Assembly (NCBI RefSeq): GCF_048060095.1
Contig: NZ_JBLUOA010000001.1
Coordinates: forward strand, 310,001 to 374,000
DNA length: 64,000 nt
Origin: JBLUOA01 sp048060095
GTDB lineage: Bacteria; Pseudomonadota; Alphaproteobacteria; Rhodobacterales; Rhodobacteraceae
Direction of reading: 5' to 3'
Shown: positions 63,008 through 64,000 of the stretch, in pieces
Layout: each line of letters begins with the position of its first letter
How positions within the stretch are numbered: position 1 is the first letter of the stretch
Position numbers and translations under genes: made by a program
Notes under the pieces: generated by a model
Told to the model about the DNA's origin: nothing
What the model saw: the letters and a program-made list of their open reading frames with translations, nothing else
The model's database searches: none

Positions 63008-63031
63008 AATCTAAACCGATCAGTTTAGATT
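63008..63031. promoter_or_regulatory. Palindrome before the 54-residue gene, candidate TetR operator
   Basis: AATCTAAAC-CGATCA-GTTTAGATT is a perfect inverted repeat with nine-base arms. Its core AAACCGATCAGTTT resembles the site ahead of the TetR gene. A weaker half, ACTAATCAGTTC, follows at about 63047-63058. Confidence 0.55.
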
Positions 63032-63094
63032 GCAAGGGCATTTTGGACTAATCAGTTCACTTTTTTGCCTTGCGCAGAAAATTCAACGAAATAC

Positions 63095-63111
63095 ATTGGA
63101 ATCATTCTAAA
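63095..63111. promoter_or_regulatory. Iron-control-element-like box (Irr) before mbfA
   Basis: ATTGGAATCATTCTAAA, an imperfect inverted repeat TTGGAA-TCA-TTCTAA, resembles the Irr box of alphaproteobacteria. It ends 14 bases before the mbfA start, where a repressor would block transcription or initiation. In rhizobia mbfA is controlled by Irr. Confidence 0.55.
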
Positions 63112-63125
63112 AGAGGCGCTGAGCA

Positions 63126-64000
63126 ATGATCCCAGGAATGACCAACCGCCGCCGGTTTTCTGACCTGAGCGAACAGGAAATCGTCGCACTTGCGATATCG
63201 TCGGAAGAGGATGACGCCCGCATCTATCGCACATATGCCGAACGGCTGCGGGCCGATTTCCCGGCGACCGCCGCCGTTTTCGATGGCATGGCGGAGGAGG
63301 AAGACGAACACCACCAGCGCCTGATTGACCTGCACAAAGCGCGGTTTGGCGATGTTATCCCCCTGATCCGGCGCGAACATGTGTCGGGATTCTATGCCCG
63401 TCGTCCGATCTGGCTGGTCGAAAATCTTGGCATCGAGCGGATGCGGGATGAGGCCGCGCGGATGGAGCACGACGCCCACGCCTTCTATGTCAGGGCGGCG
63501 GCACAAACCACCGACGCCGACACACGCCGCCTGCTCACCGAACTCGCGGCAGCAGAGGCGAGCCATGAGCATTCGGCAAACACGTTGACCGAAGAGCATC
63601 TGACCGACGACGCAAAAACCGATGAAGACCGCGCGGCCAAGCGGCAGTTTGTGCTGACATGGGTGCAGCCGGGGCTGGCCGGGCTGATGGATGGTTCGGT
63701 CTCGACGCTCGCGCCGATCTTCGCGACCGCGTTTGCGACGGGCGACACGTGGACGACATTCCTTGTCGGGCTGGCGGCGTCGGTCGGGGCCGGGATTTCG
63801 ATGGGCTTCACGGAGGCCGCGTCGGACGATGGCACGCTATCGGGCCGGGGATCGCCCGTAAAACGAGGTTTTGCGTCGGGCATCATGACGACGATTGGCG
63901 GGCTGGGCCACGCGCTGCCTTACCTGATCCCGGATTTCTGGACGGCGACGATCATCGCGATCATCGTGGTGTTTGTTGAGCTTTGGGCGATTGCGTGGAT
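63126..64000 (+). CDS. mbfA: Membrane-bound ferritin-type iron exporter, cut by window edge
   Basis: At least 291 residues are visible and the 3' end is missing. The N-terminal half is a di-iron rubrerythrin/ferritin-like domain with Glu/His ligands (AEEEDEHHQRL, RMEHDAHAFY, EASHEHS). The C-terminal half is a CCC1/VIT1-like membrane domain starting WVQPGLAGLMDGSVSTLAPI. MbfA exports iron and protects against iron and peroxide stress. The ATG at 63126 follows AGAGG; an ATG at 63138 is less well placed. An Irr-like box lies just upstream. Confidence 0.88.
   Translation, partial: MIPGMTNRRRFSDLSEQEIVALAISSEEDDARIYRTYAERLRADFPATAAVFDGMAEEEDEHHQRLIDLHKARFGDVIPLIRREHVSGFYARRPIWLVENLGIERMRDEAARMEHDAHAFYVRAAAQTTDADTRRLLTELAAAEASHEHSANTLTEEHLTDDAKTDEDRAAKRQFVLTWVQPGLAGLMDGSVSTLAPIFATAFATGDTWTTFLVGLAASVGAGISMGFTEAASDDGTLSGRGSPVKRGFASGIMTTIGGLGHALPYLIPDFWTATIIAIIVVFVELWAIAW

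Overview
The window looks like chromosome of a marine-type alphaproteobacterium of the Rhodobacteraceae/Roseobacter group. Supporting points are the high GC content, the gene set (petP-petR, leuC..leuD..leuB with intervening genes, gltD-GFA-GFA-gltB, a SulP-UspA pair, DUF2794, MbfA) and the similarity of many proteins to what I know from that family. It is mainly core chromosome. I see no integrase, transposase, rRNA operon or CRISPR array. There are two tRNA genes (Pro-CGG and Leu-CAG).

Layout. 0-7.3 kb, minus strand: an exported protein cut by the window edge, rppH, ctpA, an EnvC-like amidase activator, gpmI, rlmH, rsfS and an MscS channel (RNA decay, cell-wall turnover, glycolysis, ribosome maturation). 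7.3-16.8 kb: a TauE/SafE permease and the leucine genes leuC, leuD and leuB. Set among the leucine genes are a head-to-head HupE-like/DUF4198 pair, a membrane protein and an endonuclease/exonuclease/phosphatase protein. A DMT permease and tRNA-Pro follow. 17-22 kb: a fructose-type ABC operon (frcBCAK) divergent from its ROK repressor. 22-27.4 kb: cell-envelope genes (L,D-transpeptidase, a secreted VaFE-like protein, a lytic transglycosylase lipoprotein, uppP), tRNA-Leu and an NDUFA9-type dehydrogenase. 27.5-34.6 kb: glutamate synthase gltD and gltB with two GFA-fold genes between them. 34.6-40.9 kb: mtgA, a GST, queG, a DMT permease, ilvE, and petP-petR. 40.9-42.4 kb: an orphan membrane protein of lower GC. 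42.5-46.5 kb: HDAC-like gene, xseB, ispA, dxs (isoprenoid precursors). 46.6-53.2 kb: a small exported protein, an epimerase, SulP-UspA, a VOC protein, a YcaQ-like glycosylase and an RhlE-like helicase. 53.6-55.3 kb: a cobalamin riboswitch ahead of an unrecognised 92-residue gene, then asd. 55.6-62.1 kb: carbonic anhydrase, an HPt-like protein, an M17 peptidase with an NlpC/P60 peptidase, DUF2794, a possible structured RNA, an I78 inhibitor lipoprotein, and adhC with a NYN-LOTUS protein. 62.1-64 kb: a TetR regulator with a matching operator next to a 54-residue exported protein, and an mbfA-type iron exporter, cut by the window edge, behind an Irr-like box.

Most promising leads: the cobalamin riboswitch with an unknown small gene; a terminator-ended structured RNA candidate at about 59.73-59.92 kb; the HupE-like/DUF4198 pair with overlapping divergent start codons and a predicted mature N-terminal His in both products; a Gram-negative secreted protein with VaFE-like repeats; and an HPt-like protein without the phospho-accepting His. 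All functional calls are by eye from motifs; no database search was run.
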